A DNA stretch of 64,000 nucleotides, from NCBI GenBank assembly GCA_020636275.1, contig JACJYD010000001.1, forward strand, positions 620,001 through 684,000, written 5' to 3'. The translations under genes were made by a program, and so were the position numbers. Within the stretch, counting starts at the first letter, position 1. Each line of letters begins with the position of its first letter. This DNA comes from Lewinellaceae bacterium (GTDB lineage: Bacteria; Bacteroidota; Bacteroidia; Chitinophagales; Saprospiraceae). Shown here in pieces: positions 32,156 to 40,904 of the stretch. The notes under the pieces are model-generated. The model saw only the letters and a list, made by a program, of their open reading frames with translations, was not told the origin of the DNA and did not search any database.

Positions 32156-33899
32156 CTTAATCCTACTTACGCTGGACCTACCACTCTGACTCGTGAATCT
32201 CGTAGAGGATTCCTTCCCCGTAGAAGTGTCTTAATCCTACTTACGCTGGACCTACCACTCTGACGTAACCTAGTTAATTTGAACCGGGCAAATCAACCCA
32301 GTCTTAATCCTACTTACGCTGGACCTACCACTCTGACGATTATCTAACACTATTACTTGGGGACTTCCTTCTTTGTCTTAATCCTACTTACGCTGGACCT
32401 ACCACTCTGACCATGGCTTATTCATTTGCCAATGGTTATGCACCTGCAGGTCTTAATCCTACTTACGCTGGACCTACCACTCTGACATGTAGCACTGTTG
32501 GATAAGCAGGCAGGTATCTATCGGTCTTAATCCTACTTACGCTGGACCTACCACTCTGACAATTACTGCTCCCTTGGCATCCCTTTCTACATCGTCAAGT
32601 CTTAATCCTACTTACGCTGGACCTACCACTCTGACAAGACTTTAAGGCATCGTATGAGGCCACCAAGGCAAAGTCTTAATCCTACTTACGCTGGACCTAC
32701 CACTCTGACCTGGCTCCCTACTTTTTTTTAATCAAAAAAAGTCATTAGTCTTAATCCTACTTACGCTGGACCTACCACTCTGACTCCCGAAAAAACTCCG
32801 CAAATATACGGGGTTTTATAAGTCTTAATCCTACTTACGCTGGACCTACCACTCTGACCAAGTTATTCTTCGACGATTATGACCAGTTATTGAAGTGTCT
32901 TAATCCTACTTACGCTGGACCTACCACTCTGACCCGGGGACACTACAATTCTAAATGTGTCCAGTTCCGAGGTCTTAATCCTACTTACGCTGGACCTACC
33001 ACTCTGACGGGCGATGAGATTGATGCTGCGATGAACTATTACGAAGTCTTAATCCTACTTACGCTGGACCTACCACTCTGACGAGGCAATCGCCCTTCAT
33101 GGGCGATATCAGGAAAATGGTCTTAATCCTACTTACGCTGGACCTACCACTCTGACATCCAGACTCCTCAAGTTATTGGACGGACACGATCTTAGTCTTA
33201 ATCCAACTTACGCTGGACCTACCACTCTGACCCAATTCCCGACGGTATGGACGGACAAGTGGTGCAAGGTCTTAATCCTACTTACGCTGGACCTACCACT
33301 CTGACCATTCTCGGCGTCACCCCAAACGGTGGCAATGACGAGTGTCTTAATCCTACTTACGCTGGACCTACCACTCTGACATTACAGTCAGAGAAGCTGA
33401 GGAGTTTCTTCGTGTCATTGTCTTAATCCTACTTACGCTGGACCTACCACTCTGACCTCTCACCGGCTGGCTGTTCCACCGGCTATCTCTTGTGTCTTAA
33501 TCCTACTTACGCTGGACCTACCACTCTGACCTTTTGCGTTGACGGCCGAGACCGGCCTGAAAGCAAAAGGTCTTAATCCTACTTACGCTGGACCTACCAC
33601 TCTGACCACGTTCCGCGCTAGACGGTGGTCAACGTATCGATGAGTCTTAATCCTACTTACGCTGGACCTACCACTCTGACCCTCAAGAATTGGCGCTGTT
33701 CGATTTGCCGGTACCCGTCTTAATCCTACTTACGCTGGACCTACCACTCTGACCTTCGTAAGGGGCTTCAGTTAGAAGTCTACAAAAGAAGTCTTAATCC
33801 TACTTACGCTGGACCTACCACTCTGACGAAGGAGAAACACCTTCTTAAAACAGTTAGCTTACGTCTTAATCCTACTTACGCTGGACCTACCACTCTGAC
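32156..33899 (-). CRISPR. CRISPR array 1, middle segment
   Basis: It starts with the rest of the IS21-interrupted repeat (32156-32190, including the 6-bp duplication) and has 23 complete repeats, the last at 33863-33899. Spacers are 36-39 nt. One repeat (33195-33231) has a T-to-A change. Several spacers contain strong hairpins (33083-33119, 33531-33569). The spacer at 33306-33343 is homologous at protein level to a spacer in array 2. Confidence 0.95.
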
Positions 33900-33964
33900 A
33901 TCGAACTCGGGCCGTGCACCGCAGGCCCAATTCCTAAGGAACGTTCCGGAAATAACTTCCGGAT

Positions 33965-35181
33965 TTAGAGATTAGGGCAGGCCCAATAATTCCATTGAGG
34001 CAAGACCTTATCAAATTGGATATTCTTGTTCTTTTTCATATTTGTTTTGAAATCATCGGCTACCTTTTTTCCGGCCAAATAGGTTTTGTCCAGAACATGG
34101 GTAAAAACATTCAAACCGGTTTTAGTCGAAGCACGTTCATTGATAAGTTTGGCAACCGTATCTACCGAATCGAGCATGACTCCCTGCAAAGCACGGGTCA
34201 CGTGCGGGAATAGACGGTGGTCGATGGGGTTATATTTGGAACAATAAGAAGGATAGTGAGCCACCCGAATGATTATTCCTATGTGAGTAGAAAGGTTCTG
34301 CAATTGCTCCTTGAAGGTATAGTAGCTACAGTTATTACTACCCCCGGCATCGCAAAGAACCAGCAAGCTATGCGCCTTTGGATATTGGGTCATTCCATAA
34401 CGCCTCCACCAATCATGTAGGCAATCGCAAGCAAATTCAGGAGTGTCTGCCCCTTGCCCCAAATGGATCACCCCTTGGTTGAGCGTCAAATCAAGTACTC
34501 CATGGGGGGTGACTTTGCCATGAGCAAGACTGGGAAAATCATGATCCTGGCACTTAAGTCCTTGTTGGCAATACACTTTTCCAGCGCGAAATAAAGGTCC
34601 CCCCAATAGTTCCTTCTTTTTACTGTCCATACTCACAACAGGCTGACCTTCTGCTTTATACTCCTGGATCAACTGGGCGATATGACCGAATTGTTCATTG
34701 CGCCCTTCCACAGAGCAAGCTGTACCCTTCTTCTGCATCTTTCGCTTTCCATAGCCATGAACCTTTAACAACAGGCAAACCACATAGGTGCTGACCGACT
34801 GCCCAATGCTTTGGAGCTTTTCATGTATCTCCCGAACGCACAGATAGGTGAAACGAACCTGAGCGTTCATTGGATTGCCTGCCCGGTAGTTCTCCATGAT
34901 CTGTTCAAATCCGGAACTTAATTCATTGCCCTGCACTACTTGGGCTTTTCGCCCTGCCCCTGGTCGACGGATTCGCCCGAGGAGAAGTTCGTTTTTTTTA
35001 ACTCCTCTATCCCCTGGCTGATCGTTTTGGAGTCGATACCCAATAAATCGGATATATACTTGATCCCCCCATGACCTAAGCGCATGGCTTCCACAGCAGC
35101 ATAATGCCGCCGGTCTTTTTCGTTCAAACTCCCAAATAGCCGTTGCATGCAGGTCTCTACTTCTACAGAATATGGTCGCAT
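33965..35181 (-). CDS. ISAzo13-family transposase, two frames joined by a -1 frameshift
   Basis: The family N-terminus (EKDRRHYAAVEAMRLGHGGI, then KYISDLLGIDSKTISQGIEE) lies in the frame starting at 35181. The rest (LLLGRIRRPGAGRKAQVV onward) lies in the -1 frame, which ends at 33965. The switch is at the heptamer A AAA AAA on the minus strand (34993-34999). The core has the motifs VVSMDSKKKELLGGPLFRAG (first Asp), LLVLCDAGGSNNCSYY (second Asp) and KYNPIDHRLFPHVTRALQG. In the last the usual I-E-H reads I-D-H, so the third acidic residue is Asp. Joined, the protein is about 404 residues. Either programmed frameshifting or a one-base mutation explains the split. Confidence 0.8.
34992..34999 (-). 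promoter_or_regulatory. A8 slippery run, candidate programmed -1 frameshift site
   Basis: The minus strand reads TTA AAA AAA ACG in the upstream frame. A slip of one base on A AAA AAA gives AAA AAA AAC and joins the two conserved parts of the transposase at the right place. Such heptamers are classic frameshift sites in insertion sequences. Confidence 0.6.
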
Positions 35182-35257
35182 CTCCTTGATATGGTTGCCT
35201 CAATTTAGACATACAAGTTATATCTAAATCCGGAACTTATTTCCGGAACAATCCTAA

Positions 35258-36698
35258 GTCTTAATCCTACTTACGCTGGACCTACCACTCTGACAGTTCA
35301 TTACTGAACTTGAGAAGAAATTCGATGTAACCGTCTTAATCCTACTTACGCTGGACCTACCACTCTGACTTCATGTTGGGAATTGCATGCATGATTATAA
35401 TTCATGGTCTTAATCCTACTTACGCTGGACCTACCACTCTGACCTTCCGCAACCATCGTCGCTACGCAGGACTAAGAGTTTGGGTCTTAATCCTACTTAC
35501 GCTGGACCTACCACTCTGACCGGAACCGGGCAAATCACAACCCATCGGGGTTACGAGTCTTAATCCTACTTACGCTGGACCTACCACTCTGACTATGCAA
35601 ACGACCGCGATCATGCGGTCGATGGCCGCTTGTCTTAATCCTACTTACGCTGGACCTACCACTCTGACCGGTGTTCGAGCCGGAGGTGGTACCTTGTACC
35701 ATTCGTCTTAATCCTACTTACGCTGGACCTACCACTCTGACCTTTAAGATTGTGGGGGGAGAGGTAATTGTTAACACCAGTCTTAATCCTACTTACGCTG
35801 GACCTACCACTCTGACCTTCGTGGCCATGTTGTTGGCCTCATGTGCCGACGAATGTCTTAATCCTACTTACGCTGGACCTACCACTCTGACTTCTGAAAA
35901 GTATATGACTGTCATTATTAAGAATAAGTCTTAATCCTACTTACGCTGGACCTACCACTCTGACACAAATAAGGACTGGCCTAAGATCAAGACCGGTGAG
36001 GGTCTTAATCCTACTTACGCTGGACCTACCACTCTGACGTTCCTTTGGACGCTGTATAAATGTATCCATAAATGTCTTAATCCTACTTACGCTGGACCTA
36101 CCACTCTGACGCAAGGCCTTCAGCCGGATTAACGACGATGACACCGGTCTTAATCCTACTTACGCTGGACCTACCACTCTGACGGATGGGGTCAGCCGTT
36201 TTCAGTGTAGATAAATTGGGTCTTAATCCTACTTACGCTGGACCTACCACTCTGACACACTACATCGGCTGAGTTTTCATACGACGAAGCCGTGTCTTAA
36301 TCCTACTTACGCTGGACCTACCACTCTGACAAGCGCACTTGCAAATCTTTCAGTTTTCTTTTTGTGTCTTAATCCTACTTACGCTGGACCTACCACTCTG
36401 ACGGATATCTATTATTTTTTAACCAGCATTTGCTGCGACAGTCTTAATCCTACTTACGCTGGACCTACCACTCTGACATCGCCTCTGCCTGCTGCAACGA
36501 AAGCCAAGGTCTCCGTCTTAATCCTACTTACGCTGGACCTACCACTCTGACAAAGGAAGATTAATTCGCAAAATTATTTCTTTAAGGGTCTTAATCCTAC
36601 TTACGCTGGACCTACCACTCTGACTGCTGCGGAGAAAGAAATCATCGAGCTGCAAAAGCAGGTCTTAATCCTACTTACGCTGGACCTACCACTCTGAC
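35258..36698 (-). CRISPR. CRISPR array 1, leader-proximal segment
   Basis: 20 complete, essentially identical repeats (first 35258-35294, last 36662-36698). Repeats near 36698 are uniform, while those at the far left are truncated or varied, so the leader is on the right and transcription is on the minus strand. Spacers are 36-39 nt. A hairpin-containing spacer lies at 35594-35631. Confidence 0.96.
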
Positions 36699-36791
36699 AG
36701 CATTTTTTGTAAAAAAATGTTTGTCAGTGTATTACATTCGTAAATGTATTGAAAAAAGGGCAAACTTGCCTGGGTTTTTTGCTTTTTTCCA
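36699..36791 (-). promoter_or_regulatory. Leader of CRISPR array 1
   Basis: A 93-nt AT-rich stretch between the first repeat and the cas2 stop codon. It shares two motifs with the leader of array 2 at identical distances. TTCGTAAATGTA starts 39 nt from the repeat (36737); on the minus strand it reads TACATTTACGAA, resembling the TAnnTTT box of Bacteroidota promoters. A 12-bp palindrome GGCAA-AC-TTGCC is at 36759-36770. Since cas2 is transcribed into this leader, array transcripts may also come from the cas operon. Confidence 0.75.
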
Positions 36792-37265
36792 TCAGAAAAA
36801 CAGGGTGTTCGGCTTGTCTACAATCGCCTCAATTTGCAAATTTTTTCCGATAATTTTCATACTTCTTACATCACTGGCATTTACAGGGACCAAAAGGATG
36901 CTGTCCTGGTTTTCGTAGTAGCTGTTCACCTCTTTTAGGGTATCGTGAATCTCCTGAAAACGGGGGTTCTCGCTGCGGGCAATGAAAACGGATTTTTGAA
37001 TGCGGATGCAGCCTTGTTTTTCGAGGTATTTGGCAATCTGGGTCCGCACCTTATCCTCGGTGATGTCGTACAGGATCATGTAGGTCATTTCATGAGCTTT
37101 TACCGGACTATCCCGGACGATTTGTAACAATTGTTTTACCCGCTCGGACAGCGGCAGCAGAGGATCCACTTCCACCGGTGTCGCCGGGATTTCTTGAATT
37201 CCAACCGCCTTGATCCGTGCCAGCTTTTCAGCTAGTGAAAAGGTCCTTTTTCGGGGCCTGCCCAT
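36792..37265 (-). CDS. cas2: Cas2 with N-terminal extension
   Basis: 157 residues. The Cas2 domain begins at about residue 61 (TYMILYDITEDKVRTQIAKYLEKQG in part, with Asp67 at the usual metal-site position) and ends in SMKIIGKNLQIEAIVDK. The first 60 residues are not part of the family. They start MGRPRKRTFSLAEKL, containing an AT-hook-like GRPRKR, then a proline-rich linker and a helix (LSERVKQLLQIVRDS). The frame is continuous with the preceding gene (3-nt gap), so the extension is probably real. Cas2 dimerises and bridges two Cas1 dimers in the spacer integrase. It is the last gene of the adaptation operon, directly adjacent to the array 1 leader. Confidence 0.88.
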   Translation of the reverse strand: MGRPRKRTFSLAEKLARIKAVGIQEIPATPVEVDPLLPLSERVKQLLQIVRDSPVKAHEMTYMILYDITEDKVRTQIAKYLEKQGCIRIQKSVFIARSENPRFQEIHDTLKEVNSYYENQDSILLVPVNASDVRSMKIIGKNLQIEAIVDKPNTLFF

Positions 37266-37268
37266 TGC

Positions 37269-38282
37269 TTAGGATTTACTGTATAATATCTCGGTAATAG
37301 CCTGGGCAGCCAGTTCGGCTAATTCTGAATTGCTGCCAGACTTGGTGGTCTTTACTACCCGGAATCCACGTTTGCCAAAAAAAATATTGACTTCCGCCCA
37401 TAGCACCCCCGTTTTGATCTTTACCTTTCGCCCGTAGGAGATAGGCTGGGTTTCAGCGATTTCCAAATGATATTCAGCTAGCTTTTCTTGCAATAACGGC
37501 AATGCCTCTTCTATTTCTGCGGGCACGTAGTGTTCTTTTTTTTGTGGATCCCGGAATTTCGGATTGAGTTTCTGCTTGATCTGCAGCAGCACCTCGTTGT
37601 CGAGATCGGGCTTTTCAGTCGTTGTCCACTCCACTTCGATTCCTTTGAAGAGCTCTTCCGTTTCTTTCAGGGCTTTCTCGGCCTTGTCGAAGTCCAATCC
37701 GGTGATATAGTCTTCCATGGCGACCGACCGAGCGTCCGGATTGAACCAGGCCTCGGGATCATAACTAACGAAGCAGGCTCGCGTCACATCGCTGGTGCGC
37801 AAGTCTATGGCTTCAAGCAGACCGTATTTCTCAGCGAAATGGCGGGCGAAGAGTTTGTAAAAAGCTGTGAATAAAGCGGCATCCCGACAGGGCGCCCCCA
37901 AATTGAACAATACTTTAAGTCCATCTCCTCCGGGAGAGGTGAAAAAGAAAGAAACCTCGGGATCCTTTCGCAATTGATTACCAACAATGGTTTTGTCCAG
38001 GCCGGCTTTTTCCAGGTGGTCCAGGTCGAGAATGAAATGTTCGATAGAGGCAAAATTTTCTCCCCTCCGCACCGGTGGGTGAAAGATGCCACATACGAAG
38101 TAGGGGAGTTGTTTTTTTAATTCCCGGTATTGGTTCTCGTCCAGGGTCTTGACTGCCCGCAGTTGGGTAATGAAGTCCTGAAAAGACTGTTTGGGCCTGC
38201 TGGTGCTTTGAAAGAGCTTTTCCACCTCCATTTTCTGTAAGGGGTCGCCTGTTTGCGTGATCTTATTGCCAAACTGGATCAT
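37269..38282 (-). CDS. CRISPR-associated primase-polymerase (AEP/PrimPol, BT4734-like)
   Basis: 337 residues. The core is an archaeo-eukaryotic-primase-type domain of the BT4734/VirE N-terminal kind: the metal-binding pair Asp86-x-Asp88 in EHFILDLDHLEKAGLDK, the nucleotide-binding SPGGDGLKV (116-124), and a third acidic site in IDLRTSDVTRACFVSYDP (Asp165). A C-terminal domain (about 230-337, with YGRKVKIKTGVLWAEVNIFF) of unknown fold follows. The gene overlaps cas1 by 4 nt and is followed 3 nt later by cas2, so it belongs to the adaptation module. CRISPR-associated PrimPols (CAPPs) of type III loci are known to prime and extend DNA and associate with Cas1. A role in processing or copying prespacers is inferred. 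Confidence 0.85.
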   Translation of the reverse strand: MIQFGNKITQTGDPLQKMEVEKLFQSTSRPKQSFQDFITQLRAVKTLDENQYRELKKQLPYFVCGIFHPPVRRGENFASIEHFILDLDHLEKAGLDKTIVGNQLRKDPEVSFFFTSPGGDGLKVLFNLGAPCRDAALFTAFYKLFARHFAEKYGLLEAIDLRTSDVTRACFVSYDPEAWFNPDARSVAMEDYITGLDFDKAEKALKETEELFKGIEVEWTTTEKPDLDNEVLLQIKQKLNPKFRDPQKKEHYVPAEIEEALPLLQEKLAEYHLEIAETQPISYGRKVKIKTGVLWAEVNIFFGKRGFRVVKTTKSGSNSELAELAAQAITEILYSKS

Positions 38283-39271
38283 GAGCCTGGGGCTTTTGAT
38301 TTCAAAAAATAGCCGGCCAGTTGGTGGGCCTCCCGGTCGATATGAGCGGCTCGACTCCGCTCTACGCTTCGTATAGGGATCACCTCCGCCAGGTAGTCGT
38401 TGACGGATTGGATTAGAATGCGTTTACCCAATCCGTCGAGAAAAAAGGAGTCATCTTCCTTCCGGAAACAATCCTCGCTCATGGCATCCTGCAAGCAAAG
38501 CTGGATCACCACGTAGTCGACCCAGATGCGATATTTTTCGATCACATCGTATACCAGGGCCGGGCGGTTGTAGTCGTCGCGATGGAAAATGCCTACGTAT
38601 GGGTCGATTCCCGCTTTGATCAGAGAGCCTTCCACTTTTCCGTACAAAATGCCATAGCCGTAATTGAGCATGGCATTGAACATGTCGGTGGCAGGGTGTC
38701 GACTGCGCCCTTCAAACTGGTATTTTTCCGGAAGGCACATCGATACGGATTGAAAATATCTCCGGGACGCCGCACCTTCCCATCCCCGGAGGGAGGGAAG
38801 CAGATCGCTTACCGACTCACCTTCAGCCGCGCGAGCCTTGGCTTTGTAATCCTCCAATCCATTTATTGCGCTTTCCAACACACGGCGGATGCGGTCTTCT
38901 CTGCCGGTTTGGAGCGATAAAAGCATGGCGACCTGTTGGTTGATCTTGTCGGCGACCAATTCCTTCACCCATTCCCGAGCATTCGGCGAGTACATAAACT
39001 CGATCTGCATGCGGCGGATTTCCGAAATTGAACCGTATTTGATGCTCCATACCCGTCCTTTGGGCTGGCCCATGCCGTCAACGAATAAGACGTCGATCTC
39101 TTTTTCAATAGCCAATAAAACGGCGTCTGAGCTGATTCGGGCCCCCCTGCTGACCGTGATGGACGTTACCTCATCGGGATGGATCATCTGTTTCCCATCG
39201 GCTGTAGATATAGCAAACAGGCTGTTTTCTTTCCGGATAGAGGCGCCGAAGGAATTGAGGACGAGGTGCAT
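38279..39271 (-). CDS. cas1: Cas1 integrase
   Basis: 330 residues. The N-terminal beta domain (MHLVLNSFGASIRKENSLFA) is followed by the helical catalytic domain. The conserved active-site residues are visible: Glu165 in LRGWEGAASRRYF, His230 in YVGIFHRDDYNRP, and Asp242 in LVYDVIEKYRIWVD. The tandem HPATDMFNAMLNYGYGILYG is a Cas1 hallmark. There is no reverse transcriptase fused to it or beside it. The gene overlaps the PrimPol gene by 4 nt. Cas1 with Cas2 integrates new spacers at the leader-repeat junction, and both arrays here could be served by it. Confidence 0.96.
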   Translation of the reverse strand: MHLVLNSFGASIRKENSLFAISTADGKQMIHPDEVTSITVSRGARISSDAVLLAIEKEIDVLFVDGMGQPKGRVWSIKYGSISEIRRMQIEFMYSPNAREWVKELVADKINQQVAMLLSLQTGREDRIRRVLESAINGLEDYKAKARAAEGESVSDLLPSLRGWEGAASRRYFQSVSMCLPEKYQFEGRSRHPATDMFNAMLNYGYGILYGKVEGSLIKAGIDPYVGIFHRDDYNRPALVYDVIEKYRIWVDYVVIQLCLQDAMSEDCFRKEDDSFFLDGLGKRILIQSVNDYLAEVIPIRSVERSRAAHIDREAHQLAGYFLKSKAPGS

Positions 39272-39333
39272 TGTGTTGGTGATTGATGCCCACCTTCGCT
39301 TTGGCTTCGGCGGGCAAAATTAGTGATTAGGAA

Positions 39334-40887
39334 TTAAGGATCGATCCGGACACATTTCCAACCGTATTGATTTTTTCTGGAGTCGAGAGCCCAGACGGCG
39401 GTGACCGCAATTTCCCGTCCATCAGACAGGTCGTATTGTTTGACCAATGGGGGCGGCACGAATACTTCCTCCACAAAACCGAACGATTGCCCTTTTTTCT
39501 GCTCGAATTTTCCCGAAAAAACCCGGCATACCTCTTCCAGTGGCGTGTCCTTGGTCGGTTCGGCCGACAGAACCTCCCAAAATTTTTTCCCCTGTTTTTC
39601 AACGCGGAGCAGTTTGAGGTTGAACAGATCGCCCAAATGGAACGACAAATTGGGGAATTTCCTGGAAGGGAATCGCCCCCTCACGTCGCGGCTCATTGCA
39701 AAATAGACGGCTCCGGTATTGCGGTCGATTCCCTCGATTACGGCTGTGCCTGCGCATTGCCGGTCGGCAAAGACCAACGCTTCGGCTGTTTGTACCCCTT
39801 TCTCCAGGGGCGCATCTTCTGGAATTCCTTTTTTTCTCCGAATTTCGGCCAGGCGGGCGCGCACCTTGACGAGGTATTTGGGGTCGGCCTGACAGCTCAA
39901 GGCTTTACAGAGACAGGCTTCGATCTCGTCTGCTTCCTGGGGAGGAAAGGTATCTGCCAGGAGGTCCCATGCCCAAAATTCGGTGTGCTTGCTTTGAACA
40001 AAAGGGATCAATCGAATCCTGGTTTCTTCAGGCGACCCGGTGGATGTAACCAGTCGTATTTTGGCCGTGAAATAGGGCAGCCAAATGAATTCGGGATGCG
40101 CGTCAGCGATAGCTTCCAGCCTGGTCAGCGCATTTGCCACTTCTTCTTCCCGAAGGAAGCGGCCTTCCTTAATGAGCGCCCGGCACCAGGCGTTGCAGGC
40201 CCTTTCGGCAAGAGACGGCAGCTTTTTCTCCTGGGTTACATAGGGTTGCCAATCCTTTTCCGTAAAGTCTCCGGGGATCTGCCAAAAGCGGAACCAATCG
40301 AGAAAAGGGAAGGACTGACGGAGGGGTTCCGGCAGCCGGAGCAACTGGTTTAAGACCATAGAATGCGGGAGTGACGGTTTGGGAAGGAAGTCGAGTTGCC
40401 GGTATAGTTGGGTCCAGGTTTCGAGGAGTTTGAGGTTGGCAGAAGAAGCCGCTTGCAGGGTTTTGAGATTGTGCCAGATCTCCCAGGCGATCTTGAAATG
40501 CAGGTCGGGCAGGGTTTTGAGTTCTTCTTCCTCCTGATAAACAGTCCACCAGGCATTAAGGGCTTCCCTGTATTTTTTCTGCCGGGAAAGCTTTTCGGCC
40601 TTAATACCCTGGGGGTGTATGCGCAACCGGAAATGGTTGAAATTTTCAAAAAGTAATGTTTCTTCGGCAGGCATATTCATGGCAAGAAAAGTAGAAAAAT
40701 GTACCCGTGCTTCCGGGACCTGTTCATTTGCCAGGCACCTTTTGATAAGGGCGTGTAGTACCCAGGCATAGGCTCTTCGGTTCCAAATATCATCCGGATT
40801 TGCAGCCATGGTTTCGAGGGCAAGGGCGTGGGCTTCGTCCAGTTTTCCTTCTTTGCGCAGGCGGGTTATTTCGGTGCTGTTGGGCAT
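39334..40887 (-). CDS. Helical-repeat plus tandem OB-fold protein, unknown role
   Basis: 517 residues from ATG 40887 (MPNSTEITRLRKEGKLDEAH). An upstream start at 40944 would overlap the helicase gene. Residues 1-370 are alpha-helical and TPR-like (EGKLDEAHALALETMAANPD, IWNRRAYAWVLHALIKRCL). The C-terminal about 150 residues form two OB/cold-shock-like units: GTAVIEGIDRNTGAVYFAMS ... FHLGDLFNLKLLRV, and GKFEQKKGQSFGFVEEVFVP ... AVWALDSRKNQYGWKCVRI. This suggests nucleic-acid binding. It is 17 nt after the helicase gene and 62 nt before cas1 on the same strand. Pairs of this kind with a RecD-like helicase also occur away from CRISPR in Bacteroidota as far as I recall, so a CRISPR role is not certain. 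Confidence 0.65.
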   Translation of the reverse strand: MPNSTEITRLRKEGKLDEAHALALETMAANPDDIWNRRAYAWVLHALIKRCLANEQVPEARVHFSTFLAMNMPAEETLLFENFNHFRLRIHPQGIKAEKLSRQKKYREALNAWWTVYQEEEELKTLPDLHFKIAWEIWHNLKTLQAASSANLKLLETWTQLYRQLDFLPKPSLPHSMVLNQLLRLPEPLRQSFPFLDWFRFWQIPGDFTEKDWQPYVTQEKKLPSLAERACNAWCRALIKEGRFLREEEVANALTRLEAIADAHPEFIWLPYFTAKIRLVTSTGSPEETRIRLIPFVQSKHTEFWAWDLLADTFPPQEADEIEACLCKALSCQADPKYLVKVRARLAEIRRKKGIPEDAPLEKGVQTAEALVFADRQCAGTAVIEGIDRNTGAVYFAMSRDVRGRFPSRKFPNLSFHLGDLFNLKLLRVEKQGKKFWEVLSAEPTKDTPLEEVCRVFSGKFEQKKGQSFGFVEEVFVPPPLVKQYDLSDGREIAVTAVWALDSRKNQYGWKCVRIDP

Positions 40888-40904
40888 AAATGCAGGTTTT
40901 ATCG

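Larger units (their letters stand above)
33938..35254 (-). mobile_element. ISAzo13-like insertion sequence inserted in a CRISPR spacer
   Basis: 1317 bp. Inverted repeats of about 32 bp (GGAACGTTCCGGAAATAACT at 33938; complement of GGATTGTTCCGGAAATAAGT ending at 35254). A 3-bp repeat TAA lies at 33935-33937 and 35255-35257 and would restore a 38-nt spacer when one copy is removed. It holds one transposase gene that is split by a -1 frame change at an A8 run. Confidence 0.82.

Noticed and set aside
32890..33081. Small frames inside the CRISPR arrays with repeated LNPTYAGPTTLT-like or QSGRSRLSRIKT-like peptides
   Set aside because: They are translations of the CRISPR repeats themselves, not genes (also at 35671, 36362, 44083, 45733 and 46589).
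36699..36791. tracrRNA or other type II/V elements
   Set aside because: No Cas9 or Cas12 gene and no anti-repeat outside the arrays; the locus is purely type III-B.
38279..39271. Reverse transcriptase fused to or beside Cas1
   Set aside because: I looked for the YxDD motif in cas1 and its neighbours and found none; the neighbouring polymerase is a PrimPol.
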